Positions 25,382-35,141 of a DNA stretch of 41,561 nt are shown here, piece by piece. Below the pieces are notes generated by a model that was not told where the DNA came from, made no database searches, and saw only the letters and a program-made list of their open reading frames with translations. The stretch covers positions 1-41,561 of the forward strand of contig JACQTO010000162.1 of the NCBI GenBank assembly GCA_016210745.1. The letters are read 5' to 3'. This stretch comes from Betaproteobacteria bacterium (GTDB lineage: Bacteria > Pseudomonadota > Gammaproteobacteria > Burkholderiales > SG8-39). Numbering within the stretch: the stretch's first letter is position 1; each line of letters begins with the position of its first letter. The translations under genes were made by a program, and so were the position numbers.

Positions 25382-25654
25382 CTAGAAATACTGATGATTA
25401 CGCTCGAGATTGCGTTGGCGGCGCTCCAGGTCGGCAAGATCAGTGGATTGGGACAGATAGCCTTCGATCTGACGGTAGCGCGCATCTCTGGCGCTGCGAT
25501 CGATCCAATCGAAGAACGACTGGAATGCTGCGACGATCGGGCTTGCAAGCTTCCATGGGTTCTCGGCGCCCGCGTCAGCGTCAGAACTCTCGCTGCGCAT
25601 AGGCATCTTGTGAATTAAGCTGTCGCCCTCGTAAAGTGTACCGGTATAGCTCAT
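25382..25654 (-). CDS. DUF3563 family small protein
   Basis: A 90-residue protein. The C-terminal half (YLSQSTDLADLERRQRNLER) is characteristic of DUF3563, common in Burkholderiales; the N-terminal half is variable. AAGGAGTCGGAA before the ATG is an excellent ribosome site. It has no signal peptide and no membrane helix. Function is unknown. The 5' leader can form GGCCC-cggcaca-GGGCC. About 250 AT-richer bases between its start and the MFS gene hold no gene that I can support. Confidence 0.78.
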   Translation of the reverse strand: MSYTGTLYEGDSLIHKMPMRSESSDADAGAENPWKLASPIVAAFQSFFDWIDRSARDARYRQIEGYLSQSTDLADLERRQRNLERNHQYF

Positions 25655-25907
25655 TTCCGACTCCTTGTTGGCCCTGTGCCGGGGCCTAAAATATTGCTTC
25701 GCACAGTACCTATATACGGAGCCTGCTACAAGAATTCAAATCGTTAAATCAGAAGCTTGCGATTGCATTTGGTTATCGCGCGCTAAGTGCCTGCTGCAAT
25801 GCAATATATCGGTTTTCCACGTTCGTAACATGGATGTAAAAGGAAGCAGATCGGCGGCGGTAGCGCGCGGGAGCCGTGGCCGGGGATGGCTTCGGCGGGC
25901 AATAACC

Positions 25908-27203
25908 CTAACTAGCGCCGGAGTAAATGTTCCTGCAGTGAGTCTCGCGGATCAGGAAGGTGCACGCGAAGCCGGCGAAAGTGAAAAGCGACATCGCGCC
26001 GAGCGCGAGTTGCCAATCCCCGGTCGAATGCGCCGCGCCCCGGCTCGATAAATCGAGTACCCATCCCACCAGCGGTTGGTAGATCGCAGGACCCAAAAAT
26101 CCGCCCGTATTCACGACGCTGGTCGCGGTCCCGGATAGCTCCGGGGGGTTTACCTCCTTGGCGCAACTCCAACTGAGCGTCGCCCCGGCAATCGCGATGC
26201 CCATCAGCGCGCAGAGCGCGAAGCTGGCGCCAAGCGGCAGCGCCCAGCCGCCGAGAAACGGCAGCCAGCAGGCAGCATAGAGGGCGCCGAGCGCGCGCAT
26301 GAGCGGCAGGCGGCGTCGCATGCGGTCCGACAGCGCCCCCACTACGAGCGAGCCGGTGGCAAAGCCGAGAACCATTACGCTGGTGTGGTAGGTCGCGAGG
26401 GTGCGCTCCATGCCGTGCACCTCGCGCAAATAGGGCACGGCCCACAAGCCGGCGAAAGTGAGAAAGGACCCCACCAGCCCGAGGTTCATGAAAAATCCGG
26501 GCCAGGTTAGACGGTTGCGCAGCACGACGCCGAGCCCCTCCAGCCAGTGGCTTGTATGCGGAGGTGGTTCCGGCCTGCCTTCGATTTCATTCAAGGTCGG
26601 CAGGCCGAGATTGCGCGGGTTGTCGCGCAGCAGTGCCCAGATGAGCGCGGCAAGCCCGAGCGACAGCGCACCGGCTGCCACGAACACGTTGCGCCACGAG
26701 GTGAAACCGACGATCCAGGCAAGCGGCGCCGCCGACAGCAACCCGCCCATATTGCCGATGAACATGAGCAGTCCGGTTACGGTCGCGAATTGGCGCTCTG
26801 AAAACCAGGCGGCCGTCAGCTTCAGCACCGAGATGAAGGCGACCGACACGCCTAGGCCCACGAGCAGCCGCCCGGCGATCGCCACCTCGAGCGTCCCGGC
26901 CAGGCCGAAGATGATCGAGCCGGCGCCGGCGACCAGCGCCCCCGCGGTGAAAAGCCGGCGCGGACCCCAGGTGTCGGCGAGAACCCCCGAGGGCACCTGC
27001 ATGGCGAAGTACACGTAGAAATAGGCGGCAGCCAACACGCCGAGGGTAGTGCCCGAGGTGTCGAAAGCGCGCTGTAGCTCGCCGGCGATAGCGGCGGGAG
27101 CAAGGCGATGGAAGTACGCCAGCACGAAGGCCGTCGCGCCGAGCACGTAAGCGGTCCAGCGCAGGCGCCGAATGCGCCGGAGAACGGCTTGGCTAGGATT
27201 CAA
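25908..27203 (-). CDS. MFS transporter
   Basis: A 431-residue, 12-helix major facilitator protein. GVLADTWGPRRLFTAG is the loop 2-3 motif and GRLLVGLGVSVAF the helix 4 motif; GALSDRMRRRLP is the equivalent in the second half. It probably imports or exports an organic anion. The only available start in this frame is TTG, preceded by TAA 27 bases upstream and lacking a ribosome site, so the exact N-terminus is uncertain. It is on the same strand as, and downstream of, glutamate dehydrogenase, 87 bases away. Confidence 0.82.
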   Translation of the reverse strand: MNPSQAVLRRIRRLRWTAYVLGATAFVLAYFHRLAPAAIAGELQRAFDTSGTTLGVLAAAYFYVYFAMQVPSGVLADTWGPRRLFTAGALVAGAGSIIFGLAGTLEVAIAGRLLVGLGVSVAFISVLKLTAAWFSERQFATVTGLLMFIGNMGGLLSAAPLAWIVGFTSWRNVFVAAGALSLGLAALIWALLRDNPRNLGLPTLNEIEGRPEPPPHTSHWLEGLGVVLRNRLTWPGFFMNLGLVGSFLTFAGLWAVPYLREVHGMERTLATYHTSVMVLGFATGSLVVGALSDRMRRRLPLMRALGALYAACWLPFLGGWALPLGASFALCALMGIAIAGATLSWSCAKEVNPPELSGTATSVVNTGGFLGPAIYQPLVGWVLDLSSRGAAHSTGDWQLALGAMSLFTFAGFACTFLIRETHCRNIYSGAS

Positions 27204-27290
27204 TGTTTGGCAACGGTTTTGCTGTTACGCCGGGATTCTACAGAGGGATTTCATGGTGAAGGTTTGTCCTTGCGTTTTCGTGTGGCGTGT

Positions 27291-28580
27291 TCAGGGATAC
27301 AGTCCGCGGATCCGGCGCTGGTCGAGCACGCGCTCGCAGGCGACGACGTACGCTGCGGTGCGCAGCGACACGCGCTTTTGCTGCGCGACGTCCCAGATGC
27401 GACTGAACGCACCGACCAGGATGCGCTCCAAGCGTTTATTCACCTGGTCTTCGCTCCAGAAGAAGCTGGAGAAATCCTGCACCCACTCGAAATAGCTTAC
27501 GGTGACACCCCCGGCATTGGCTACCACATCGGGTATCACGCTGATGCCGCGCTCGGCGAGCGCGTCGTCGGCTTCGGGTGAAGTCGGGCCGTTTGCGCCT
27601 TCGATCACGGCGCGCGTCTTGATCCTGTTGGCGCGCTCCAGGGTCACCTGGCCTTCGATCGCCGCGGGAATGAGGAAATCGGTGGGTATATCCCAGAACG
27701 CTTCCATGCCGATTTTCTCCCCGATACCTGCGGCGGCGACGCCGCCGGAGGCCTTGGCTGCGGCCGAAAGCGCGGCGATATCCAAACCCTGGTCCGAGTA
27801 GACGGTGCCGCTGTCGTCCTGCACTGCGACCACGCGCGAGCGGTTCGCGGCGAATAGCTCGGCGGCCACCCCGCCCACGTTGCCGAAGCCCTGGATGGCG
27901 ACGCGGGCCCCTTCGATCGGGATGCCAAGCCGCTGGCCGGCCTCGCGGGCGATGAAAAATACGCCCTGGCCGGTAGCCCGGTGGCGGCCCACGCTGCCGC
28001 CGAGCGCAAGCGGCTTTCCGGTCACCACACCGGTAGCGGTGTGCCCGACGTTCATCGAGTAGGTATCCATCATCCACGCCATGATCTGCTCGTTGGTGTT
28101 GACGTCGGGTGCGGGGATGTCCTTGTCCGGGCCGATGATCATGTTGATCTCGCTGGTGAATCGGCGCGTGAGTCGTTCGAGCTCCTTGAAGGAAAGTTTT
28201 TTCGGGTCGACGCGAACGCCGCCCTTGGCGCCACCGAAGGGAAGATTGACCGCTGCGGTCTTGATGGTCATCCACGCCGAAAGCGCCATGACCTCGTCCA
28301 GGCCCACGTTCGGGTGGTAGCGGATGCCGCCTTTGCCGGGGCCGCGGGAGAGGTTATGCTGAACGCGGTAGCCCTCGAAGTGGACCCTGGTTCCGTCGTC
28401 CATGTGGATCGGGACATCCACGACCAATACGCGTTTGCACCGTCTCAGCGTTTCGGCCTGCGAGGCAAGCTCGCCCAGATGCGGCACTACCCGATCGATT
28501 TGCTCCAGGTAGACGCGCCAGGGGGATTCGGGGTTCGACGACGAATACGACAGGCCGGGTGGGGCGGTTTCAGGCTTCAT
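27291..28580 (-). CDS. gdhA: Glutamate dehydrogenase (Glu/Leu/Phe/Val family)
   Basis: A 429-residue enzyme converting glutamate to 2-oxoglutarate and ammonia, probably NAD-linked and hexameric. PFGGAKGGV holds the catalytic lysine (K119). [23 protein letters not shown] and the Rossmann motif GFGNVGG (about 231) are present. The frame is open for another 294 bases upstream, but that part only translates a hairpin repeat. The start at 28580 has ACGGAGGTGCATAGTA, fixing it. It links carbon and nitrogen metabolism. The gene symbol is given by family similarity. Confidence 0.92.
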   Translation of the reverse strand: MKPETAPPGLSYSSSNPESPWRVYLEQIDRVVPHLGELASQAETLRRCKRVLVVDVPIHMDDGTRVHFEGYRVQHNLSRGPGKGGIRYHPNVGLDEVMALSAWMTIKTAAVNLPFGGAKGGVRVDPKKLSFKELERLTRRFTSEINMIIGPDKDIPAPDVNTNEQIMAWMMDTYSMNVGHTATGVVTGKPLALGGSVGRHRATGQGVFFIAREAGQRLGIPIEGARVAIQGFGNVGGVAAELFAANRSRVVAVQDDSGTVYSDQGLDIAALSAAAKASGGVAAAGIGEKIGMEAFWDIPTDFLIPAAIEGQVTLERANRIKTRAVIEGANGPTSPEADDALAERGISVIPDVVANAGGVTVSYFEWVQDFSSFFWSEDQVNKRLERILVGAFSRIWDVAQQKRVSLRTAAYVVACERVLDQRRIRGLYP

Positions 28581-28629
28581 TACTATGCACCTCCGTATTT
28601 GAGTGCTCGCGGATACACTAGGACCTGGG

Positions 28630-28744
28630 CCGGACGAGCCGGAACCAAGGAAGCTGGTTTTGCCGTTTATCAATCTCCCCTTTTTCGCGCAGTTGCCTGC
28701 AACTGCGCGAAAAGGGGGAGACGAATTCAGAAACCAAATCTTCG
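28630..28744. repeat. Covarying hairpin repeat, B-type copy 2
   Basis: The stem at 28675-28720 has 22-base arms CTCCCCTTTTTCGCGCAGTTGC and a complement with one mismatch, loop CT. The middle arm is CGCG/CGCG where B1 has CGTG/CACG, a compensated change. The flanks match B1. It lies in the region between divergent gdhA and the radical SAM gene, so it sits within or near their promoters. Confidence 0.88.
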
Positions 28745-28800
28745 CTGCAACTGCGCGAAAACACGAGACCTGTACAAAACCAAATTCTTCACCGGAATTG
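28745..28800. repeat. Right half of a C-type hairpin repeat fused to B2
   Basis: TGCAACTGCGCGAAAACACG AGACCTG is a right arm of the C-type stem. It continues into a C-type right flank (ACCAAATTCTTCACCGGAAT) with no left arm. It directly follows the right flank of B2, forming a mosaic that points to recombination or insertion between family members. Confidence 0.8.
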
Positions 28801-28829
28801 TCGACAGTTAACCCGCAAGTGACTAACGC

Positions 28830-30359
28830 ATGTCCGCAATTATCCTCGCCACACTGAACGCCCGCTACGTCCATGCATCGCTAGGGCTGCGCTACCTTGC
28901 CGCGAATCTGGGAGAACTTCAGCCCAATGCGCACATCATGGAGTTCGTGCTCGGCGCGCGTCCCGCCGATGTGGTCGAGGCGCTGCTCAAAGAGCAACCG
29001 CGCATCGTCGGACTGGGCGTCTATGTCTGGAACGCCGAGGAGATCACACGCGTCGCGGCGATGTTGAAGGCGGTCGCACCCTCGGTGGCGCTGGTGGTGG
29101 GCGGCCCCGAAGTGAGCCACGAATTCGCCGACCAGCGCATTGAGCGGTACGCCGACTACGCGATCAGCGGCTGGGGCGAGGTGTCGTTTGCCAGGTTGTG
29201 CCGGGAAATTCTCGGCGGGAAGCGGCCGCCGGGAAAAGTGATCGCGGGCGAACAGGCACCGCTGGATGAAATCGCCTTGCCCTATAACCTCTACACCGAA
29301 GAGGATATCGCCAAGCGATTTCTTTATGTCGAGGCGTCGCGCGGCTGCCCGTTCAAGTGCGAATTCTGCCTGTCGTCGCTCGACAAGACCGCGTGGCCGT
29401 TCAACCTGGAGCGCTTCCTCGCTGAGATGCGCGCGCTCTACGATCGCGGCGCGCGGCACTTTCGTTTTGTCGACCGCACCTTCAATCTGAACGTCAGTTC
29501 GGGCGTGCGCATCCTGGAGTTCTTCCTCGAGCGCATGGACGAGCGCCTGTTCCTACATTTCGAGGTGGTGCCCGATCACCTGCCGCAGAGACTGCGCGAG
29601 TCGATCGCGCGCTTTCCGAAGGGATCGCTGCAGTTGGAGATCGGCATCCAGACATTCAATCCAAGGGTCCAGGCGCTGATCAGCCGGCGGCAGGACGACG
29701 CGAAGGCCGCGGAGAATTTTCAGTGGCTGCGCGAGCATTCCGATGCGCTCATCCATGCCGACCTGATCGCGGGTTTGCCTGAAGAGGACTTGGAGAGCTT
29801 CGGCAGCGGTTTTGACCGGCTGTATCGGCTGCGCCCGCACGAGATTCAGGTGGGCATCCTCAAGCGCTTGCGCGGCGCGCCTGTCGCCCGCCACAGCGAA
29901 GCGCACGGGATGATCTACAACCCCGATGCGCCGTACAACGTACTTGCCACGGCCCGCATCGACTTTCCGGCCATGCAGCGGGTCGCGCGCTTTGCGCGTT
30001 ACTGGGAAATGCTGGGCAACTCGGGGCGGTTCCCCCGCTCGCTGCCGTTGCTATTGGGCGATGCCAGCGGCGATTCGGCGTTCCGGCGCTTCATGAATTT
30101 TTCCGACTGGCTGTTCGAGGCCACGGGCAAGACGCACGAGTTTGCCCTGGAGCGCCTGTTCGAGCTGCTCCACCGGTATCTCACGGAAAGACTCGGGATG
30201 GCGAGCGAGGCCGTGGCCGACGCGCTCATTTCGGACTACAGCGCGAGCGGGGCGCGCGGTCGGCTTGCCTTTATGCCGATGGGAACCTCCGTGGGCGATG
30301 TCCGGGAAAAAACCGCCAGCCGAACGCATCGCAATTCGGTGCGCCAAGCCCGGCACTAG
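28830..30359 (+). CDS. B12-binding radical SAM protein
   Basis: A 509-residue protein: N-terminal cobalamin-binding-like domain (about 1-130, with [15 protein letters not shown] and [10 protein letters not shown]), then a radical SAM core with [10 protein letters not shown] (C173, C177, C180 binding 4Fe-4S), then a C-terminal DUF4080-like region. Such proteins cleave SAM to form a radical and often methylate or rearrange unreactive carbons. The substrate is unknown. No strong ribosome site is seen before the ATG. It stands alone between repeats. Confidence 0.87.
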   Translation: MSAIILATLNARYVHASLGLRYLAANLGELQPNAHIMEFVLGARPADVVEALLKEQPRIVGLGVYVWNAEEITRVAAMLKAVAPSVALVVGGPEVSHEFADQRIERYADYAISGWGEVSFARLCREILGGKRPPGKVIAGEQAPLDEIALPYNLYTEEDIAKRFLYVEASRGCPFKCEFCLSSLDKTAWPFNLERFLAEMRALYDRGARHFRFVDRTFNLNVSSGVRILEFFLERMDERLFLHFEVVPDHLPQRLRESIARFPKGSLQLEIGIQTFNPRVQALISRRQDDAKAAENFQWLREHSDALIHADLIAGLPEEDLESFGSGFDRLYRLRPHEIQVGILKRLRGAPVARHSEAHGMIYNPDAPYNVLATARIDFPAMQRVARFARYWEMLGNSGRFPRSLPLLLGDASGDSAFRRFMNFSDWLFEATGKTHEFALERLFELLHRYLTERLGMASEAVADALISDYSASGARGRLAFMPMGTSVGDVREKTASRTHRNSVRQARH

Positions 30360-30369
30360 CCCTGGCAAG

Positions 30370-30473
30370 GGAAAATGGGGTCAGGAAAATTGGGGTCAGA
30401 GTAACTTTTCCTCAACCGACCACACGCAACGGAAGGACAAGTAGTGAAAAGTTACTCTGACCCCATTTTTCCC
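30370..30473. repeat. Palindromic repeat A, copy 2
   Basis: The arms are near 30386-30410 and 30446-30470, both containing the GGGGTCAGAGTAACTTTTC core in opposite orientation with one mismatch. A truncated direct copy GAAAATGGGGTCAG precedes the first arm. The right arm runs into the DUF2520 gene and provides its last codons and TAA stop. Confidence 0.85.
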
Positions 30474-31339
30474 ACGAGCAGCTCGCGCAGTTCGGCCGCT
30501 CTTTCGGCGCTGAGCGAACCGCGTTCGACTGCGAGCGCCACGGTGCGCAGTGCGAGCATGCGGTACAAGTCCAGTGACTCGATATCGAGCGCTGCCAGTG
30601 CCGCAAGGTGTCTTTCCACTGTTCCGAGGTCTCCGCGCGAGGCCGGACCGGCCATGCCGCGCGCGGGCCCGAGCCGCTCGATCGAATCGGCGGTGCCGCG
30701 CAGCAGCGGCAGCAGCGCGCGCAGCGCCTCGGGTTCGGACAGGCCGAGCGGCCCCCAGATTCCGAGGGCTTCCTTGACCAGCGCATTGACGAAGGCGGCG
30801 ACATAGCCGGCGCCGGCATGGTAGAGCACGCGTGTCCCCGGGGGCAGGCGCAGCGTGTGGCATTCGAGGGCACGGGCCATTTCCGCCAACGCATCGAAGA
30901 GCGGCGGCGGCGCCTCGATGGCGACTGCGCAGCCGGGCAGCCCGCGCAGCGCGGTCTCCGGCTCGGTAAACATCTGCAGCGGATGAAATCCGCCCACCTG
31001 CGCGCCGCTTGCGGCGGCGGGACCGAGCGCCGCAAGATCCGTGGCGCCGCTGCAATGAACCACCGATTGAGTCTCGCGCCAGCGAATCCGCGCGCAGGCC
31101 TCGGCAATAGCATCGTCCGGAACGGTCACGAAAACGAGGTCTGAACCATCGGCCAGTGCCTGGGCGCTTGCGTGGACTTTGCAGTCCGTTATGGCTGATG
31201 CCAGCTTTTGCGCTCCGGCTTGGCTGCGGCTTGCGATTCCCGTGATTCTGAAACCCTTGCGCGCCAAGCCCCAGGCGAGGGCCGTGCCGACGCGGCCGGC
31301 GCCGAGGAAGCCGATGGAAAGGGTAAGGGCAGGGTGCAT
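30452..31339 (-). CDS. Rossmann/DUF2520 (ProC-like) oxidoreductase
   Basis: A 295-residue NAD(P)-binding protein. The nucleotide motif IGFLGAGRVGTALA lies near residue 9, DLVFVTVPDDAI follows, and VVHCSGATDLAAL and VGGFHPLQMF lead into the helical DUF2520 domain. It resembles pyrroline-5-carboxylate reductase in fold; the substrate is unknown. The last residues (GKMGSE) and stop are encoded by repeat A2, so the original C-terminus has probably been replaced, though little is lost. It is divergent from the CBS gene across repeat B3. Confidence 0.83.
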   Translation of the reverse strand: MHPALTLSIGFLGAGRVGTALAWGLARKGFRITGIASRSQAGAQKLASAITDCKVHASAQALADGSDLVFVTVPDDAIAEACARIRWRETQSVVHCSGATDLAALGPAAASGAQVGGFHPLQMFTEPETALRGLPGCAVAIEAPPPLFDALAEMARALECHTLRLPPGTRVLYHAGAGYVAAFVNALVKEALGIWGPLGLSEPEALRALLPLLRGTADSIERLGPARGMAGPASRGDLGTVERHLAALAALDIESLDLYRMLALRTVALAVERGSLSAERAAELRELLVGKMGSE

Positions 31340-31434
31340 GGACGAAGTTTAGCAGCCGCAGCGCTTGCGCCGCGCATCGGCTGCCTGCCTCGTTCCTCTT
31401 ATGTCATTAGCCAAAGTGTACTGTTGACCAACAT

Positions 31435-31550
31435 GGCGAAGATTTGGTTTCTAAATTCGTCTCCCCCTTTCGTGCAGTTGCAAGCAACTGCACGAAAGGG
31501 GGAGATTGATAAACGGCAAAATCAGCTTCCTTGGTTCCGGCTCGTCCGGC
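31435..31550. repeat. Covarying hairpin repeat, B-type copy 3 (reverse)
   Basis: The stem at 31461-31504 is a perfect 21-base inverted repeat (CTCCCCCTTTCGTGCAGTTGC) with a 2-base loop AA. Its outer arm has an extra C/G pair relative to B1, changed on both sides. Orientation is opposite to B1 and B2, judged by the flanks. It lies between divergent genes. Confidence 0.9.
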
Positions 31551-31671
31551 TTAGGAAGACCCGTACGATGGCGCGCCGGCGCTATCGGACTCTGACGCGC
31601 GCGGGCGGTTTGCTTGCGCGTGAGGCCGGAGTAACATGAATCAGGTCGTATCGTCTATCCAGGAGGGCGCA

Positions 31672-32106
31672 ATGCAGACCAAGGAAATCCTGCGCATCAA
31701 GGGAAGCGTGCTCTACACGGGTGCCCCTGATGCGTTGCTTACCGATGCTCTGGCGACCATGGTCAAGCACGATATCGGTTCGCTGGTAGTGGTCGAAGGC
31801 GGCAAGCTGGCCGGCATGCTGACCTTTCGCGAACTGCTCAAGGCGATCGATGCCAACAAAGGTTCGATTCATGGGCTCATGGTCCGCGATCTGATGGTGC
31901 GGGATCCGCAGACAGTGGGGCCCGATGTGGATGTCGATGATTTGCGCCGGGTGATGCTCGATTCGCACGTGCGTTACATACCGGTGACCGACGGGGACAA
32001 GCTGCTCGGTGTGCTGTCGTTCCACGACGTCGCCAAGGCCAGGCTCGAGGAACAGGTGTTCGAAAACCGCATGCTCAAGGGATACATAAGAAACTCCAGG
32101 GAGTGA
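31672..32106 (+). CDS. CBS-domain pair protein
   Basis: A 144-residue cytoplasmic protein consisting essentially of two CBS domains: TDALATMVKHDIGSLVVVEGGKLAGMLTFRELL, then the second with VDDLRRVMLDSHVRYIPVTDGDKLLGVLSFHDV. Such stand-alone pairs bind adenine nucleotides and sense energy state. The start at 31672 is preferred for AGGAGGGCGCA before ATG; another in-frame ATG lies 36 bases upstream with tight spacing. The stop overlaps the GTG of the amidohydrolase, so the two are translationally coupled. Confidence 0.85.
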   Translation: MQTKEILRIKGSVLYTGAPDALLTDALATMVKHDIGSLVVVEGGKLAGMLTFRELLKAIDANKGSIHGLMVRDLMVRDPQTVGPDVDVDDLRRVMLDSHVRYIPVTDGDKLLGVLSFHDVAKARLEEQVFENRMLKGYIRNSRE

Positions 32107-33344
32107 ATTCTTCGCGACGGAGAAACCTGGCGGCGCTCGCCGCGCTCGGCGCGCTCGGAGCCGGTGCCGCGCTGCTGCGTTATTGGCCCGAGCATGGCTT
32201 GGTCAATCCCTGCCGCGCACTGCTGCCGCCGGAACTCGCGCGCCACGAGCTGGTGCGCGCAGCCTGGGACGGGCTCGATCCGCGCAACGTGTGGGACTGC
32301 CACGTGCATCTGGTCGGGACCGGCGACTCGGGCAGCGGGATCCGCCTTGACCCGGCGATGGAGAGTGTGGCCAATCCGCTGCAATACGCGCAGCGCCTGT
32401 TCTATCTCAACGCAGGCTGCGCCCACGACGCCCCCGGCCGCGTCGATCAGAGTTACCTCGAGCGCATGCGCAATCTCGTCGACGGCATGGCCAAGGGGAC
32501 GAAACTGCTGCTGTTCGCGTTCGATTGCGTCGTCGACGAGGCAGGCGCGGAGCGCCTGCAAGAAACGTCTATCTACGTTCCCAACCGTTACGCAGCCGAG
32601 GTCGCACGCAGGTTTCCGCAGGATTTCGAGTGGGCGGCATCGATTCACCCTTACCGGCGCGATTGGTTCGAGCGGCTCGCGCAGGCGTGCAACGAAGGCG
32701 CACGCGCGGTGAAGTGGCTGCCGAGCGCCATGGGAATCGATCCGGCCTCGAAGCGCTGCGACGGTTTCTACGAGGAACTTTCGCGGCGCGGCCTGCCGCT
32801 CATCACCCACGCCGGGCGCGAGTTGGCGATCGGCTCGGCCCCGCTTCAGAATCTCGGCAATCCGCTCAGGCTGCGCCGCGCGCTCGAACACGGCGTACGG
32901 GTGGTGGTCGCGCACTGCGCTTCGCTTGGCTCGGACATCGATTTAGACCGGGGCGCGAATGGGCCGGAGGCCGAGAGCTTCTCGCTTTTCGCGCGCCTGA
33001 TGGAAGAGCCGCACGGGGAGAAGCTGCTGTTCGGCGATCTCTCGGCGCTGACCCAGGTGCACCGGGCCGTGCCGGGCCTGGTGCGCGTGCTCGAGCGCAG
33101 CCATTGGCACCCGCGGCTGCTGAACGGCTCCGATTATCCGCTGCCCGGCGTGATGCCGATCTACTCGGTCGAGCGCCTGGCCGAACTGGGATTGGTCGAA
33201 CGCTCGGCGGCGCCCCCGCTCAGGCAGATCCGCGAGCACAATCCGATCCTGTTCGACTTCGTGCTCAAGCGCAGCCTGCGGCTGGGCGGTCGCGCGTTTC
33301 CGGCGTCGGTTTTCGAGACACGGGGATTTTTCCAGCCCGGCTAA
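32103..33344 (+). CDS. Amidohydrolase family 2 protein with exported N-terminus
   Basis: A 413-residue metal-dependent hydrolase. The N-terminus MNSSRRRNLAALAALGALGA is a Tat-like or membrane-anchor segment. Metal-site motifs are WDCHVHLVG, SIHPYR, LITHAGRE, VVAHCASLG and LNGSDYPLPG. It probably acts at the periplasmic face. The start is GTG, overlapping the CBS gene stop. The stop (TAA) overlaps the stop (TAG) of the convergent cNMP-binding gene by 2 bases. The substrate is unknown. Confidence 0.82.
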   Translation: MNSSRRRNLAALAALGALGAGAALLRYWPEHGLVNPCRALLPPELARHELVRAAWDGLDPRNVWDCHVHLVGTGDSGSGIRLDPAMESVANPLQYAQRLFYLNAGCAHDAPGRVDQSYLERMRNLVDGMAKGTKLLLFAFDCVVDEAGAERLQETSIYVPNRYAAEVARRFPQDFEWAASIHPYRRDWFERLAQACNEGARAVKWLPSAMGIDPASKRCDGFYEELSRRGLPLITHAGRELAIGSAPLQNLGNPLRLRRALEHGVRVVVAHCASLGSDIDLDRGANGPEAESFSLFARLMEEPHGEKLLFGDLSALTQVHRAVPGLVRVLERSHWHPRLLNGSDYPLPGVMPIYSVERLAELGLVERSAAPPLRQIREHNPILFDFVLKRSLRLGGRAFPASVFETRGFFQPG

Positions 33345-33880
33345 CCGGGAAGCTTGATTCGCGAGCGCACGCGCCGAGCGGCCGATCCGTCGGCATCCTC
33401 CGGTTCCAGCGATCCGGCCACCTTGCCCAACACCACGCGCATCAAAGTGTCGCGCAGGCGAGCGGCCATCATGGCGGCGACATTGCGGTAGAGCTTGAGC
33501 GAAACCTGCGGAATCTTGACCAGGAACCGGCGCTCGAAACGCAGCAGCATCGACTGCGTCATGGCGATCACCGAGGCGGAGCGCTCACCGCTGTCGACGA
33601 GCGCGATTTCGCCGAACGAGTCCCCAGGGGTCAAGAGCGCGAGTTCTTCCTCCACCAGGCCGCTCGATTTCACCACCTTGAGCGAGCCCGATGCGACGAT
33701 GTACATGTCACGCCCGGGTTCCCCTTGCTCGATGACGCGCTCGCCGGGTTTCACGTCGAGGCGCCTGGCCCAGAGGAGAAAGTCGCGCGCATCCTCCTCC
33801 GAGAAGCCTTCGAACAGCTTCACGAGCTTGAGCGTCTTGCGGATCAGGTGATTGTCGTCCAGCATTGCCGGGGTGCGCAT
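33341..33880 (-). CDS. Cyclic-nucleotide-binding domain protein without DNA-binding domain
   Basis: About 179 residues with one cNMP-binding domain: RVIEQGEPGRDMYIVASGSLKVV, then GDSFGEIALVDSGERSASVIA, the phosphate-binding cassette carrying the key glutamate and arginine. No helix-turn-helix follows; the C-terminal 60 residues are helical and basic (LRDTLMRVVLGKV, RRVRSRIKLPG). It is probably a nucleotide-responsive protein-protein regulator. Possible starts are GTG 33886, ATG 33880 and ATG 33865; none has a good ribosome site. Confidence 0.8.
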   Translation of the reverse strand: MRTPAMLDDNHLIRKTLKLVKLFEGFSEEDARDFLLWARRLDVKPGERVIEQGEPGRDMYIVASGSLKVVKSSGLVEEELALLTPGDSFGEIALVDSGERSASVIAMTQSMLLRFERRFLVKIPQVSLKLYRNVAAMMAARLRDTLMRVVLGKVAGSLEPEDADGSAARRVRSRIKLPG

Positions 33881-34008
33881 CTGCACGATCGACTTATCGG
33901 CCGCGCTGCGGAAAACCTGATAGGTATAGGTGGACTCGGCGAGTCGCAGCGGGAAAAGCCTCCCGGAGCCTGTGCTAAACTCGATACGAACTTCGCACGA
34001 GCCGCACC

Positions 34009-35112
34009 ATGTCGGGAAACACCTTCGGAGAGTTGTACTGCGTCACCTCGTTCGGCGAGTCCCATGGGCCCGCCTATGGCGGCGTGATCGACGGCTGTCC
34101 GCCGGGCCTGGATCTCAGCGAGGCCGACATACAGAAGGACCTCGATCGGCGCAAGCCGGGCACTTCGCGCCACGTGACCCAGCGCCGCGAGACCGATCGG
34201 GTCGAGATTCTTTCCGGCGTATTCGAGGGCAGGACCACCGGCACCGCGATCGGATTCCTCATCCGCAACGAGGACCAGCGCAGCAAGGACTACCGCGAGA
34301 TTGCCGAGACCTTCCGTCCCGGGCACGCCGATTACACCTACTGGCAGAAATACGGCATCCGCGACTATCGCGGCGGCGGCCGGGCGTCGGCGCGCGAGAC
34401 CATGATCCGCGTCGTAGCCGGCGCGATCGCAAAGAAATGGCTGCGCGAGAAATTCGGCGTAGTGGTGCGCGGCTACATGGCGCAGATCGGGCCGCATCGC
34501 ATGGCCTTGAAGTCCTGGGACACCGTGAACTCGAATCCCTTCTTTTCGGCCGATCCCGATGCCGTGCCCGTGCTCGAAGCGTTTCTCGATGAACTGCGCG
34601 CGGCAGGCGACTCCTGTGGCGCGCGGGTCAACGTGATCGCCTCGGGCGTGCCGGTGGGCTGGGGCGAGCCGGTCTACGGGCGCCTGGACTCCGACATCGC
34701 CAGCGCCATGATGGGGATCAACGCCGTGAAGGGGGTCGAGATCGGCGCCGGATTCGCCTCCGTCGAACAGCGCGGCAGCGAGCATGGCGATGAGCTGACA
34801 CCCGAAGGCTTCGCATCCAACAACGCCGGCGGAATGCTGGGCGGCATCTCAACCGGGCAGGATGTCGTGGTCAGCATCGCGCTGAAGCCGACTTCCTCGA
34901 TTCGTATTCCTCGGCGCTCGATCGACAAGCGCGGTGACGCGACGATCGTGCAGACCACCGGTCGCCACGATCCCTGCGTCGGTATCCGCGCAACGCCGAT
35001 CGCCGAGGCGATGCTCGCCTGCGTGCTGATGGATCACGCATTGCGCCACCGGGCGCAGTGCGGGGATGTGACGCCGCCCACACCGCCCATCGCCGGCCAG
35101 GCACCGCGCTAG
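34009..35112 (+). CDS. aroC: Chorismate synthase
   Basis: A 367-residue enzyme for the last step of the shikimate pathway, turning EPSP into chorismate with reduced FMN. Signatures are [20 protein letters not shown] near the start, [12 protein letters not shown], and [15 protein letters not shown], which together form the FMN and substrate site. Length is usual. It is cytoplasmic and essential in most free-living bacteria. The ribosome site is weak. It appears monocistronic, followed by repeat B4. Confidence 0.96.
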   Translation: MSGNTFGELYCVTSFGESHGPAYGGVIDGCPPGLDLSEADIQKDLDRRKPGTSRHVTQRRETDRVEILSGVFEGRTTGTAIGFLIRNEDQRSKDYREIAETFRPGHADYTYWQKYGIRDYRGGGRASARETMIRVVAGAIAKKWLREKFGVVVRGYMAQIGPHRMALKSWDTVNSNPFFSADPDAVPVLEAFLDELRAAGDSCGARVNVIASGVPVGWGEPVYGRLDSDIASAMMGINAVKGVEIGAGFASVEQRGSEHGDELTPEGFASNNAGGMLGGISTGQDVVVSIALKPTSSIRIPRRSIDKRGDATIVQTTGRHDPCVGIRATPIAEAMLACVLMDHALRHRAQCGDVTPPTPPIAGQAPR

Positions 35113-35141
35113 CCACCTGCAAGCCTGCTGCTGACGGATTT

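Noticed and set aside
28581..28874. N-terminal extension of glutamate dehydrogenase
   Set aside because: The open frame only translates hairpin repeat B2 and the half-C copy. A strong ribosome site directly precedes the ATG at 28580.
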